Below, piece by piece: positions 1 to 11,287 of a stretch of DNA of 47,500 nt. The notes under the pieces are model-generated. The model was not told the origin of the DNA, ran no database searches, and saw nothing but the letters and a program-made list of their open reading frames with translations. Positions within the stretch are counted from its first letter, which is position 1. Every line of letters starts with the position of its first letter. A program made the position numbers and the translations under genes. This stretch comes from Apostichopus japonicus (taxonomy: Eukaryota > Echinodermata > Holothuroidea > Aspidochirotida > Stichopodidae), in contig NC_092562.1 in NCBI RefSeq assembly GCF_037975245.1, forward strand, positions 5,753,501 through 5,801,000, given 5' to 3'.

Positions 1-233
1 TCAGTTTCAGACTCAGTTGCCCTTTGTCTTCTTATGAAACAAAAAGGATTCTTTTACTTATGGGGGATCACATACAAGACATGAAGATCAAGTTTTTTGG
101 GGGACTACTGCATTTACAAAGTTTTCAGACTTTGACTGATGCTGACCTCTAAGCAATTCTTTTCTCTCTAAAACCTTGAAATGCTAAACCAATCACTGTT
201 GTGAATATTGTAATTAACTTGCATATTCATTAC

Positions 234-3200
234 CTCTGGACTAATAATCAATTTATCTCTCTCTTCATGTGCCAGATGGAATGGAAGTTGAGGGTCACTC
301 TCTGACTTTGGTTCTCTCTTGCAGTACAAAATCTTTCCCAAAGCACGAAATAAAAATAGAGAAGTATCTTTGCCACCGATAGCAGATAAGGAATTGTCAT
401 CAATGCCAGTTCCTTTCTTCTTATTCTTAGACACGTAAGACTTTGATTTCTTCTTTTTCTTCTTGTCTTCTGCTCTGCTTTCCACAACTTCTCTTAGATC
501 TCCAGTATCTGGATGTATGAGAGAAAGAAATAAACAACCAAAAGTAATGAGATAGCAACAGTAATTAAAGGCCCAGTCACACTATACCTATTTTTTATCG
601 GAATACTATCCGATTTTCCCGGAGGAATCGAAACAGCCAGTTTTTCGTTCGGGTCTTCTAGCCACAGTGATAAAGGACCTGATTTGCTATCTGTTGAGCC
701 ATTCCGATGTGGAATAGCCCTCTCCTAACTTTTGATATTGACTCTGTGACCTTTTATCGGATAGCTATCCGATTTCTCTTACGATTTTTATCGTTTTTCT
801 ATGTGACGTTACTTCAGAATGTAGTCCATTCCAGAACCCCTCAGATTTGGAGTAGGTATTCGAATATTCCACTGCATTCATTACATTCACTAGCACAAAC
901 CTCACTCTTCGGCCTAAAATCGGAAAAATCGGACCGTATTCCGATACAATATCGCTGTAGTGTGACCGGGCCTTTATATCATCCAGTCAAGCCTTGCACA
1001 ATACCAAATATGCATGTAGTCCAGTTTTAAACAATTTATGGTGGTTTAAGGGAAGAGTCATGAATGTGGTCAAAATCCAACAAGCTGTACAGATACAACA
1101 TGTTAGGCTCAGGTAAAGGTTTATTCTGAGAAAACTCCATAGAAAAGGAACTCTGAGAGGAAGACCTCTGCAGTCCAAACCACCACATCAAAGAATTGGT
1201 CAAACATGGGTATTTTCTATATATTGTTTGGGTAAATGGAATAATTACTTTAGAAGTGAGGTACTGTAATGGTTGAAGTGACAAAAAATTGGTCATACAT
1301 GATTTGACACTATATGTATAATCTATGTATATTGTTTGGGTAAATGGAATAATTACTTTAGAAGTGAGGTACTGTAATGGTTGAAGTGACAAAAAATTGG
1401 TCATACATGATTTGACACTATATGTATAATCTATGTATAATGTTTGGGTAAATGGAATTATTACTTTAGAAGAGAGGTAATGGTTGAAGTGACAAAAAAT
1501 TGGTCATACATGATTTGACACTATCTGTATTCTCTATAAATTGTTTGGGTAAATGGAATAATTGCTTTAGAAGAGAGCAGGGATTTGCCCACCCTGGGCG
1601 GCACTGGGTGGCCCCGCCCAGCACTAAAAATTACCGCCCAGCACTGTCTTAAAAATCGTGAATCCCGCCCAGCACTATTTTCATCTAAAATCCCGACATT
1701 CCTAACAATATATTCAACATAAATTGGGCCTAGCCTATGCCAAAATCATACAGACTAATAATGCATCAGTTACGCATCCGAGAAACATTACTTACAGCTC
1801 TCAATCGGTCCCTTGTAAAATCTCTTTGGAACAAATTAATAACTTTTACCAGGTACGTAATATATTTCACTAAAAAAAATTAAAAATATAAATTGTTAGC
1901 AAAACTAGTGTATGTGCTTAAAAAGCTACACAAGTGCCAGCATTTGGCATCTGAGCACCTTCAAAAATTGATAAATTTCTCAAAGGGGAAGGGGACACCC
2001 CTCTCCCTTACACCCCTCCCACAGGACGGCGATCAGTAAACCCGGCACTCAGGAAATCCTGGACACATCCCTGAGAGAGGTAATGGTTGAAGTGACTAAG
2101 ATTTGCTCATACATGATATGACCCATCTGTATTTTCTATTGTTTTGGTAAATGGAATAATTACTTTAGAAGAGAGGTACTGTGTTGTTAGTAAAAAAAAG
2201 TAAGTAAAAAATAAAATACCTTTGAGGCAAGCAAATTGTAGAGCATTTATTGCACTGCGAATATCACCACCACTGACTTGAGCAATGGCATCAATGGTGG
2301 ACTTGGAGGGAACTGGAAATTTATGTCTACCCTATAATTAAAGAAAAACAAAGGGAGAAAAGATCGTTAGCAAACTGCTTATCAACTGCAAACAGTTTAT
2401 TTCGGTAACTGTATAAAATCTAGAGGACCTCACATTTTGTTCCTAGTAGGATCTTCTTGAAAGGCAAATTAAAACAGGTCTTCTATGATAAAAGAAACAG
2501 ATGACTGGATGGTTATTTGAATACCAGTTTACAGCTCAAAATACCAGAGTTGTAACAAGCCTGTCCACCACATGGTCAAGTACAGCCATCTCCAGACACA
2601 CTAATCATGAAAAAAAATTCCATTTTGGGAAACTAGACTCATCTTGAAGCTTGTTTCAAGTGGAGCTCTTGATGCATAGTACCAAAAAAGAAGGAAACCC
2701 TCAAAAAATAATGAACACAGTAGAAGTCTTGACATATTTTACATAATAATATTAAGATTTATAAAAAGCAGACTCATTGACCGATAACATTCTCAAGGCG
2801 TATCACAATATTGCCGTGGTCATCGATAACCTGCCAACTTACGTAGAGCCTATCCCTCTACATGGTAGCAGCTAAACAGCACCCAACTGACAACTCACAG
2901 GTCCCCATACATACACCAGGTCCCCACATATATCACAGGTCCCCATTGTATATACACCAGGTCCCCACATATATCACAGGTCCCCATATATATACCAGGT
3001 CCCCACATATATCACAGGTCCCTATATATATATATATATATAAGTATTTATGTTAAGCCCCACCCACTTATTAATATTCATAAGATGGGAACCACATAGT
3101 GCACATCCATACGACATTGGGCATCTTCCTACCCAGCATGACATCAATTCAAGCTGTTGGTCTTGAGATACAGTGTTTACAAGCTTTGCACTGTGATAAC

Positions 3201-6200
3201 ACTCTAGCCATGTCCATTCATGAATAATAAACAGAATGAATAACTTGATTATATCACCATGTACCTATCATTAACTGACATCACCTTACCAAGTATAAAA
3301 ATCAATCAGATATACAGTTGAAGCGATATTGACATCTGAAGAATTTTATGTTAAGACGGGCCCACTCATTCATAATTTTGAGATGGGATCCACAAACAAG
3401 TGTTAGGGCACATCAATACAACATTGGGAATCTACATATCTAGTGTGACATTGATTCAAATTGTTGTTGTTGTTGTTGAGATATAGTGTTTAAAAGCTGG
3501 TCATCACATTACACACACATGTGCGCACACAAACACACACGCAAGCATGATTGCAAAGGTTACTGAGCCTTTGGCATTGTAACCAAAAATAGAAAAAAAA
3601 GGAACAACAGCAAAGCAGTGAGACACAAACGAACCTTGGAAGATTCAGCTGTGGCAATTCTGGTCAGTGTTTTACTCATACTGGTAGGTGCAACTGGGTT
3701 GAAACTGAAAAAAAAAACATGAAAATTAACATACAAAATTTAGGAAGATTCTCTATTAGTTCTAAATAAAAGGATTTAGAGTTGTTAAATTTTATATGTG
3801 CTGTCATCCGTCAGAGAGAAATCAACACTAATGAGATACACAAGGAGCAGAGAATATTGACCACTGGTACACAGAGCTCTGGAATGACACTAAATATCCT
3901 CTCATATATCCCCTAACTTGAACTTTCATATTTCCAGAACGGTGATTATATCCTGTATATCCCCTAACATGATCTGTCATATTCCCAGAGAGCTGATCTA
4001 ATCCCAAATGTCCCCTTATGTGATCTGTCATAATCCCAGGAAGCTGATCTAATCCCACATGTCCCCTTACTTGATCTTGTATATTCCCAGAGAGGTGAAC
4101 AAACCCCACATGCCACCTTACTTGATCTGGCATATTACCAGAGAGGTGATCCAATCCCACATGTTTCCTTACTTGATCTGGCATATTCCAAGAGAAGTGA
4201 TCAACTCTTTTGGGAATAAAGACTGGACATTGATTTCCTTGCTGTTACTGTCACTGATTATGAACACCAGAGGACATCTTGACGTGCGGGCGAATCTTCT
4301 GATAATGTTGTGTAATAACTTAGAATCTCTGTATAATTGGTTTGGAATGTCCTGTGAAGAGAGGTTAAATATTAATGTCTTGTTTTTTGTCTGTTGATGA
4401 ACATTATGGCAAGTGATTAATGCAATATCATATATAAATGTAATTCTACAATCCTATTTACTATTTATTACAATCCTATATAATTTGAATGCTATAATTC
4501 TACAACCACAATAAAATTTAGTTTTTTAACAAACAGTAAGTTCCCCTGTGTGCATGTATGTATGTACTGTGGAATATATAGATCTATCAGTCGATATAAA
4601 CATCCATTGTACACTGTGGAGTGTACATTTACCATACCTCTAACCCTAAAATGCACCAGAGGGTGTACAAGAAGTCCCATGGAAGTGTTTTTTTTCAACA
4701 CTAATGACAGTAATCCAATACTTTCAGCAAATCAAATTCAAAAGTCTTTTCAATAGTCGTAAGAATATTCAAAGTGTAAGAGAAGAACCAGATATTTGAC
4801 ATTATTATTATGTGTCTCCTGAGATACATTAACAATTGTTGTAAAGCTTCTGAAAGTCAACAATAGAGGTAGATACAAAGCCAATGGCAGCAGGATTCAA
4901 TGGTACTTGTAAGGATTGACAACTTTTTCTAAACCATTTATGATCCAGGGGTGTGGGCTGGCAGGAGGGGTGGGGCACAGAGGAGAAGATTGTGGATGTT
5001 GAGGAATGGCATTAAACTTTGGAGGGTAGAAACGGCTTTCACTGTAAAACACCTGACGTTGACGTTATATTACTGTACCTCAACCAGAAGAACTTGCTTT
5101 TCAGAGTCTCTCTGACCCATTTGGAGAGGCTGGTATTTATTAGCTCTGAGCAGAAACTCTTCGAACTTTACGACTTGGGATCTGTACTTTGGATATGTTG
5201 CAAAGTCTGTAAAGGGGGAAAATATACAAGTTGTCAGTACAAACACTGAAAAGGATTTCTCACAAGTAATGAAATCAGTAGATAGTTTGCCATCTAATGT
5301 TGATGAAACAACAGCTTGCACCAATTCTTCTATGCAAAGTAAGAAAGGTTAGTTATACTGTGGGTGAAAGAAGAATTGTTTTTTTAATCATTTAAAGTGA
5401 CAGTAACATTAGTTTGTACAATTTAAATAGATCTTACAAAAATGATAACTCCAGCCATACTGTACAAGTGATTTTTACACAAAAAAATGATACTGCATTA
5501 TTAACATTGTATAATTTACCAAACTACGCATAAAGTTACCTATGTTACTGAAAAAATCATCTCGGTCAAAGGTATCAGTGGCTGGGTTCAACCATTCTTG
5601 GACAGTCAATTTCATCTCTTTGGCAAAAGTGTTCACTGTAGCAGTTTTCCCAACTCCTGCAGGTCCACTGAGAAGTAAAACAAAGGAGTCAACCTGCAAA
5701 CAAAACAAGAAAAAAAAATTCTGTAAATAATCTTGTGCTCAGCATCAAGAAATTTTCAGAGGGCCCACAATGAATGAGACACACAACCAACAGCATAGCA
5801 TATCAAACTATCTGTACTTTATGCACAACAGTTGGCCTGAGGCGGGCACCTGGGTACCCGTACCCCAAATCGAATACGCACAAAACGGGTACCCCTTTGC
5901 TGGGGGGAAAAATCCCATAACTGGTACGCGAGTGCTTTCATGATTTCAATAATTCTGCATGTTTTGATTTATCAAGACATGCCAATACGGAATTTTAATT
6001 TCATGAAATAGCTTTCTTGTAGTGTAGATGGTTGTTTTAGTTTTAGCCATTCTTAATGATTCTCTTTCGTGTGGATAAAACCACTCACCACCAAAAAGGA
6101 AAATATTTTCATTGGTGAAAACTACTCAAAATTGAAACCTTCAATCCATCACAACAGCAACAGTGTACAGTACATGTAAAATGCTACACTTCCTGTTCAA

Positions 6201-9200
6201 AACATAGCAGATACCTTCCAAACAATTGCCGATTTCTAGCTAATTGAAAGTTGTAACCAAGGCTACGCAAAGTGTGTTTTTTTTTTCTTTCACAAACCAA
6301 TGGTTAGGCTAGATTTTCCCATTGATTTAGTACGGTTTTAGGCTACCATGTGGTCGAAGATAGCAGCATTTCCATTTTGACTCTATGTGATTTTAGGCTA
6401 TCATGTGGTCGGAGCTTTGTGGGGATTTTACGCAAACATAGTTTGTCGAGTGCATGTGTGGTTATTGCCATCAAGCAGCTAGCTCTGGTAGTCCATAGCA
6501 AGTGCTTTCCTCTCATAGTTGCATGCATAAATATTGATGTTTTCAAAATAAGTATTGTTTCATTAATTTATTTCATAGAAGGAAAGACTGGCAAGGAAAG
6601 TTACGGGATGTTACAATGGATTATAGACGGGATAACAAAGCAAAAATAATCACTAGGGGCTTTTTAACTAAACATTTATTCCAAATGCGATCGTTTAGCG
6701 ATGAATCACTACAGAGTTACAGCTATAATGTCTGTTTGATTCAAGTTGAGAGCTAAAATTTTTAATGGAAAATCCTGTCTTGTCAAATTTTGACATGCGT
6801 GATTTGAAATCAAATGATGGGAATTGCAAAATCCCGTGGCTAATGCCGACCCTGGATCAAAGTAAAAGAAACAGTCGGAAATATTTTTTGGCAATTTTTT
6901 TCTTTATTTCATGTGCATTTGCATTATTATTTATTATACATCAGAGCATGAAACTTAGTTTTTCATAAGTTACAACATGAGTATCGATTGAAAATGCATA
7001 TGTCAGAGGTGTAATGTAAGGTGGGATAGTGATCTGCCATTTATGTACATTGTACATGGTGTTTGGCTATTTTTTTTTTTTTTTTTTTTTTAGTAGATCC
7101 TGTCCAGAGTTTCGGGCACCTTTTACCCGACCGGGTAATGATTCTGATTTTGTGCTACCCTACTCAGGCCTACACAACAGCCACCTCATAATTCAACCCC
7201 CTTCAATCATATACTCCTGATATTACCCCTCTTTCTATTCATACTAAGTAGAGACAACAAAGAATCATTAATTCCTGTTAGAACAAACAATCTGGTGTAT
7301 TACAAGGAATAATTATATGGTTGTTCTCTCAGTGTAAACAACTTACAAATTTCTGTCCAGAAGTAAAAAGGGAAACGGCAAAGATAGAAGTTGGAATAAA
7401 TGCTAATAACATAGACAGGGACAAGTTAGTGTTCCTGATGTAGGCTGATGCAGATGGGAGTAAGGCACTGTACCTAACAAAGGGTAGGTATCCTACAGGT
7501 TGACATATATGCAGAGATGAAATACTGTACTTGATTAGAGGTAGGTTTCTTGCAGGTTAATTCATACAGAGATGAACTCGTTTACATGACTCAGTAATGT
7601 TATTAGAGAAAAAGTTTGCGTCCCGTAAAAAAATGCTTGCGTCCCGATCAGACCAATTGCATTTATTGTATGACCTACTTTCACTAGTGTAGTTGCAAAG
7701 ATGCGATCGTATCCATGCCTGACTTAGTGAATGTTATACACAATATATAGGGCAGATGGCTCAGTGCCTTAGCTTCACTGTTCGACAGGGGCGGCCCGGC
7801 CCGCCACTCCTTTCCCCCGCCCTGCTGTTTCAACCAATTTTCATTGAGTGCACACATATGATAGTCTATACTGTAGACTCGTTATCTCTACAAAGGGGAA
7901 AGTAACGTTGCAAGTACAGTAATTGTCATTGAGCACTACAGATACAAGTCGCAATCAAGTCTAAGATTTTGCTTCCCTGGCCAAAACATTGCATCCTAGA
8001 CGCAGAATCCTGCGTTGGTAACAATGCTGTTCAGACTAGGAGTCAAGTTTCCTACAGTTTGATACTAAACAGTGAGTTTGATACTATACAGTGATAGCTA
8101 CTCTACCTGATTAGGGGTAGGTTTCCTACAGTTTGATACATGCAGTGATAGCTACTATACCTGATCAGGGGTAGGTTTCCTACAGTTTGATACATGCAGT
8201 GTTAGCTACTCTACCTGATTAGGGGTAGGTTTCCTACATGCGCAGTGATAGCTACTATACCTGAGTAGGGGTAGGTTTCTTACAGTTTGATACATGCAGT
8301 GATAGCTGCTCTACCTGATTAGGGGTAGGTTTCCTACAGTTTGATACATGCAGTGATAGCTGCTCTACCTGATTAGGGGTAGGTTTCCTACAGTTTGATA
8401 CATACAGTGATAGCTACTATACCTGTTTAGGGGTAGGTTTCCTACAATTTGATACATACAGTGATAGCTACTCTACCTGATTAGGGGTAGGTTTCCTACA
8501 GTTTGATACATGCAGTGTTAGCTACTCTACCTGGTTAGGGGTAGGTTTCCTACATGCGCAGTGATAGCTACTACACCTGAGTAGGGGTAGGTTTCCTACA
8601 GTTTGATACATGCAGTGATAGCTGCTCTATCTGATTAGGGGTAGGTTTCCTACAGTTTCATACATGCAGTGATAGCTACTCTACCTGATTAGGGGTAGGT
8701 TTCCTACAGTTTGATACATGCAGTGATAGCTACTATACCTGATCAGGGGTAGGTTTCCTACAGTTTGATACATGCAGTGTTAGCTACTCTACCTGATTAG
8801 GGGTAGGTTTCCTACATGCGCAGTGATAGCTACTATACCTGAGTAGGGGTAGGTTTCTTACAGTTTGATACATGCAGTGATAGCTGCTCTACCTGATTAG
8901 GGGTAGGTTTCCTACAGTTTCATACATGCAGTGATAGCTGCTCTACCTGATTAGGGGTAGGTTTCCTACAGTTTGATACATGCAGTGTTAACTACTCTAC
9001 CTGATTAGGGGTAGGTTTCCTACATGCGCAGTGATAGCTAGTATACCTGATTAGGGGTAGGTTTCCTACAGTTTGATACATGCAGTGATAGCTGCTCTAC
9101 CTGATTAGGGGTAGGTTTCCTACAGTTTCATACATGCAGTGATAGCTACTCTACCTGATTAGGGGTAGGTTTCCTACAATTTGATACATGCAGTGATAGC

Positions 9201-11287
9201 TACTATACCTGATTAGGAGTAGGTTTCCTACAAAGGTGAGCTGACAGCCATTCTCCCACCTCCAGAACTTTCTTCTTGTGTACAGCTAATTCAGCCTGAA
9301 ATTTAAAATATTGTATAAATCAGTCATCTTCAAACATCATCAGCAATGCAAACATTATGATTATTAATATATTCTGCTAAGCATTCCAATATCCAGAAGA
9401 TCTTTCCAAATATATTCTCACAGATATAACCATTTAGACAGAAACGCATGTGCAGATAAATATGTAAACCTTAAATGGCCAGACATTTGGATCCTAGCAG
9501 GCTACATGTATTCTTCAGGGGAAAACTAAAATGAAAACAAAGTAAGAACACATTAAGAGTCACAGATGACTGTATCATTCAACAAATGAGTGATGAATCT
9601 ATAGAGCAATTCGATATAACAAAGGAGAGTGAAGACAAAAGGGGAGAACAATGAGACAATTAGGCCTGCTACATGTCTGCTCAGACACCAGGCCTCACCA
9701 TTTTTAATACTACTCGTCACTTGGCAGATTGACAGAGCATCTACTGTATCTTCTACTCCCATGCAGTGTCAAGTGAAAATCTGACAAAATTCTTCGCAAC
9801 AGACAGTGCCAGCAAAGGAGAGCACATTTGTCTGAAAACTCCATAAATTTGGTATATTTTGCCAATGGCATGTAGAAAATATGAGGTGTTTGGCCACCTC
9901 ACATGTTCATATTGGTATTCTGACACAAACATGTTTTTCTTCAATTGTTTTTAATAATGAATCTAATACATTCCTACTGTTGGTAGTGCATGGCACAGTG
10001 AAGAACTCATCAGTTCCATAATTTGTTAATGAAATTGGTCTTAGCAAAATAACAATATTTAGTGACATACTATGGATTTGATTTTCTGCATATCAGCTCA
10101 AAAGAGGTATTACAGTACATCATTCATTTATCAATTTTAATATCACAAAACTGGTAATATTAACGGTATCAAAGTTCTTGTTAAAAACGTTTGTTCATTG
10201 TAATAATTTAATGTTCTTACAGTTAGGTTCAGATATGGATTTCCACAATTAATTGTTAGCAGTCTACTTGGGCCACTAGTACTATACACAAATTGTCTAG
10301 GGGTTGCCTGAGCATAACAAACCAAGCCACCTTGATATGGATGGTCAAAAACTTTCGATTGGTTTAGAAAGGAATAAATGAACACAACATGTTCACTAAT
10401 TCTTTTAAAACACACTGACTTCATGAGTTCAACCAATTTCCTGTAAATGGGAATATTAGAATTTACTTGTTTTGGTGAAAGTTTAGTAATCTAGGGAGTC
10501 CGTGAATTTTGTGTAAAACCTCCTAACATGAAACTTTCGCATATATATTAAACTTTCAGATAGAGACCATTTAATACAGTTAATCTCCATTGACATTGGT
10601 CCTTGACGAAAATCAAGTTTGCCAAGTACTGCTTTTATCATACTATGCAATGTTTGCAATGGTATGGTATCAGTGTAAGGGTTTGCCTAACCTGCTCATG
10701 AAAATGCCAAGAGTAGTGCATTTTCGATTAACCAATGAGAAAATTCTACTCATAAATGGCCTGTTAGCAAGCTTCTTTTCGAGGACTGTCATGTACTAAA
10801 AAGGCCTGCTCCATCTATCAAATATAGATGACCCAGATAGTGAATTACAAAGAATATGAACTTGCTTTCAATGTCATAAAATCAATCCCAGAGCACAGAA
10901 AGTCTAACAAAGCACAACAGAGTCAACGACAAACATGGTAGAAAAATCAAAAGTATATGTTCAAATTTCAACATTTCTCCAGACGCCAACCAGTGACTGT
11001 TTGGTTTCACACCAAATCCATACATTCTATTCATATTTTAAGCTCACCAATGAAGTTGGTGCATGTTTTTCTGTCCATGGAACACTATCATGTTCTATCT
11101 GTGTTTTCTGTGAAGATATTTGTTTGGATCTTGCTCTGTGACGGTTAGGATCCTGTAAGAGTCGTTTCTGTGATGTAGACGGAAAAGCACTCAATTTGGT
11201 TTGTTTCCTCTTTGGTGGGGATGGAGATGAAGTCACATCATGAACACCAAAGTCATCAAAGGAGGGATTTACCCATCCCTGCTGCAT
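234..11287 (-). CDS. RAD17: RAD17 checkpoint clamp loader, N-terminal 415 residues (3' part off window)
   Basis: Coding exons, in transcript order: 11287-11048, 9295-9209, 5693-5540, 5206-5079, 4351-4173, 3704-3635, 2331-2220, 508-234. All have AG/GT borders and matching phases, giving 415 codons without a stop. The start is the ATG at 11287 (MQQGWVNPSFDDF, like vertebrate RAD17). It lies directly after an acceptor-like AG, so an upstream 5'-UTR exon is likely. Visible landmarks: ELAVHKKK; Walker A GPAGVGKT (residues 119-126); FEEFLLRANKY; Walker B VLLVED (199-204); DIPNQLYRDS; sensor-like PLVFIISDS; FNPVAPT; GGDIRSAINALQ; a lysine-rich stretch; then GGKDTSLFLFRALGKILYCK. In the known family, RAD17 replaces RFC1 in an RFC complex that loads the RAD9-HUS1-RAD1 clamp on damaged DNA for ATR-CHK1 signalling, in the nucleus. 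Vertebrate RAD17 has about 670-680 residues, so roughly 200 or more lie off the left edge. Exon joins are inferred from homology, not from transcripts. Confidence 0.93.
566..976. mobile_element. MITE with inverted ends (AAAGGCCCAGTCACACTA type)
   Basis: The left end reads AAAGGCCCAGTCACACTA and the right end is its near inverse, TAGTGTGACCGGGCCTTT. The interior is AT-rich with several ATCGGA/TCCGAT motifs in both orientations, so it can fold back. About 410 bp, without coding capacity. It lies in the RAD17 intron between exons 7 and 8. Such ends resemble PIF/Harbinger-like MITEs, but no clear target duplication was resolved. Confidence 0.6.
1195..2195. repeat. Tandem repeat, about 105-bp unit, split by an insertion
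   Basis: Three close copies of a 103-108-bp unit (TTGTTTGGGTAAATGGAATA ... GGTTGAAGTGACAAAAAATT) run from about 1195 to 1577. A further copy runs from 2074 to about 2195, after the 496-bp element at 1578-2073. The array lies in the RAD17 intron between exons 7 and 8. Confidence 0.85.
1578..2073. mobile_element. hAT-like non-autonomous element inserted in the tandem array
   Basis: It interrupts a tandem array whose uninterrupted copies show the empty site. The ends are CAGGGATTTG on the left and the inverse of CAGGGATGTG on the right. The flanks duplicate AGAGAG (1572-1577 and 2074-2079), shorter than the 8 bp usual for hAT and ambiguous because the target is itself a GA repeat. The interior has repeated CCGCCCAGCACT motifs and no ORF. 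Confidence 0.6.
2878..3042. repeat. Minisatellite (GGTCCCCACATATATCACA) ending in a TA microsatellite
   Basis: Alternating 'CACCAGGTCCCCACATATAT' and 'CACAGGTCCCCATATATA' half-units recur about every 36 bp and run into (TA)n at 3022-3042. In the RAD17 intron between exons 6 and 7. Confidence 0.8.
3051..3500. repeat. Two diverged direct copies of a dispersed repeat
   Basis: Segments at about 3051-3200 and 3350-3500 share the order TGTTAAG..CCACTCATT, GATGGGA.CCACA, ACATTGGG, TGACAT.GATTCAA and GAGATA.AGTGTTTA. The second copy contains a (TTG)n expansion. They may be relics of one mobile family. The family is not recognised. Confidence 0.5.
3900..4204 (-). repeat. 60-bp minisatellite seeded by the 3' end and donor of RAD17 exon 5
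   Basis: On the minus strand, exon 5 ends ATATGCCAGATCAA|GTAAGG at 4173. This same sequence, with the 30 or so exonic bases before it, recurs about every 60 bp through the start of intron 5. There are about six copies including the exonic one, and they decay with distance. The nearest copies keep CCAGATCAAGTAAGG or CAAGATCAAGTAAGG exactly, so several tandem 5' splice-site copies follow the true donor. In the exon's own frame the first intronic codon is a stop (AAG TAA). The array is open in another frame, but there is no sign that it is translated. Confidence 0.85.
5760..8045. other. RAD17 intron 2, non-array part: diffuse repeats, no gene
   Basis: Holds a GGGTACCC-rich patch near 5840-5900, a T-run at 7071-7092 followed by CGGGCACCTTTTACCCG (a direct echo of the patch at 5843), two direct copies of TTTTAGGCTA.CATGTGGTCG (6333 and 6391), and a GC-rich patch at 7780-7830 starting like a hAT end (CAGGGGCGGC). 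I could not define borders for any element here, and no coding exon is recognisable. Confidence 0.4.
7440..9238 (-). repeat. 53-bp minisatellite seeded by the 3' end and donor of RAD17 exon 2
   Basis: On the minus strand exon 2 ends in CCTACTCCTAATCAG|GTATAG at 9209. The last 24 or so exonic bases plus the donor form the first unit of an array of about 22 close copies (8060-9238), each with CCTAATCAG|GTAGAG or a near variant. Degenerate copies continue at 7440-7580 after an interruption at about 7580-8040. A shorter unit variant (CCTACATGCGCAG) recurs near 8234, 8553, 8814 and 9019, showing higher-order duplication. Confidence 0.9.
9296..11047. other. RAD17: RAD17 intron 1, unremarkable
   Basis: The intron has a GTGAGC donor on the minus strand at 11047 and a TTTCAG acceptor at 9296. 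It is AT-rich unique-looking sequence, and I see no repeat family, RNA gene or ORF with protein-like character. Confidence 0.6.

Noticed and set aside
1036-1404. A 122-codon minus-strand frame with a duplicated 40-residue segment
   Set aside because: Produced by the ~105-bp tandem repeat, inside a RAD17 intron and with no known domain.
3828-4184. A 118-codon minus-strand repeat protein frame (20-residue period)
   Set aside because: The 60-bp unit is a multiple of three, so it is open in one frame. It overlaps the RAD17 exon 5 end in a different frame from the coding one.
5840-7140. Possible element bounded by CGGGCACC...ACCCG at both ends
   Set aside because: The two copies are direct, short and imperfect. 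No terminal dinucleotides or duplication support an LTR or other element.
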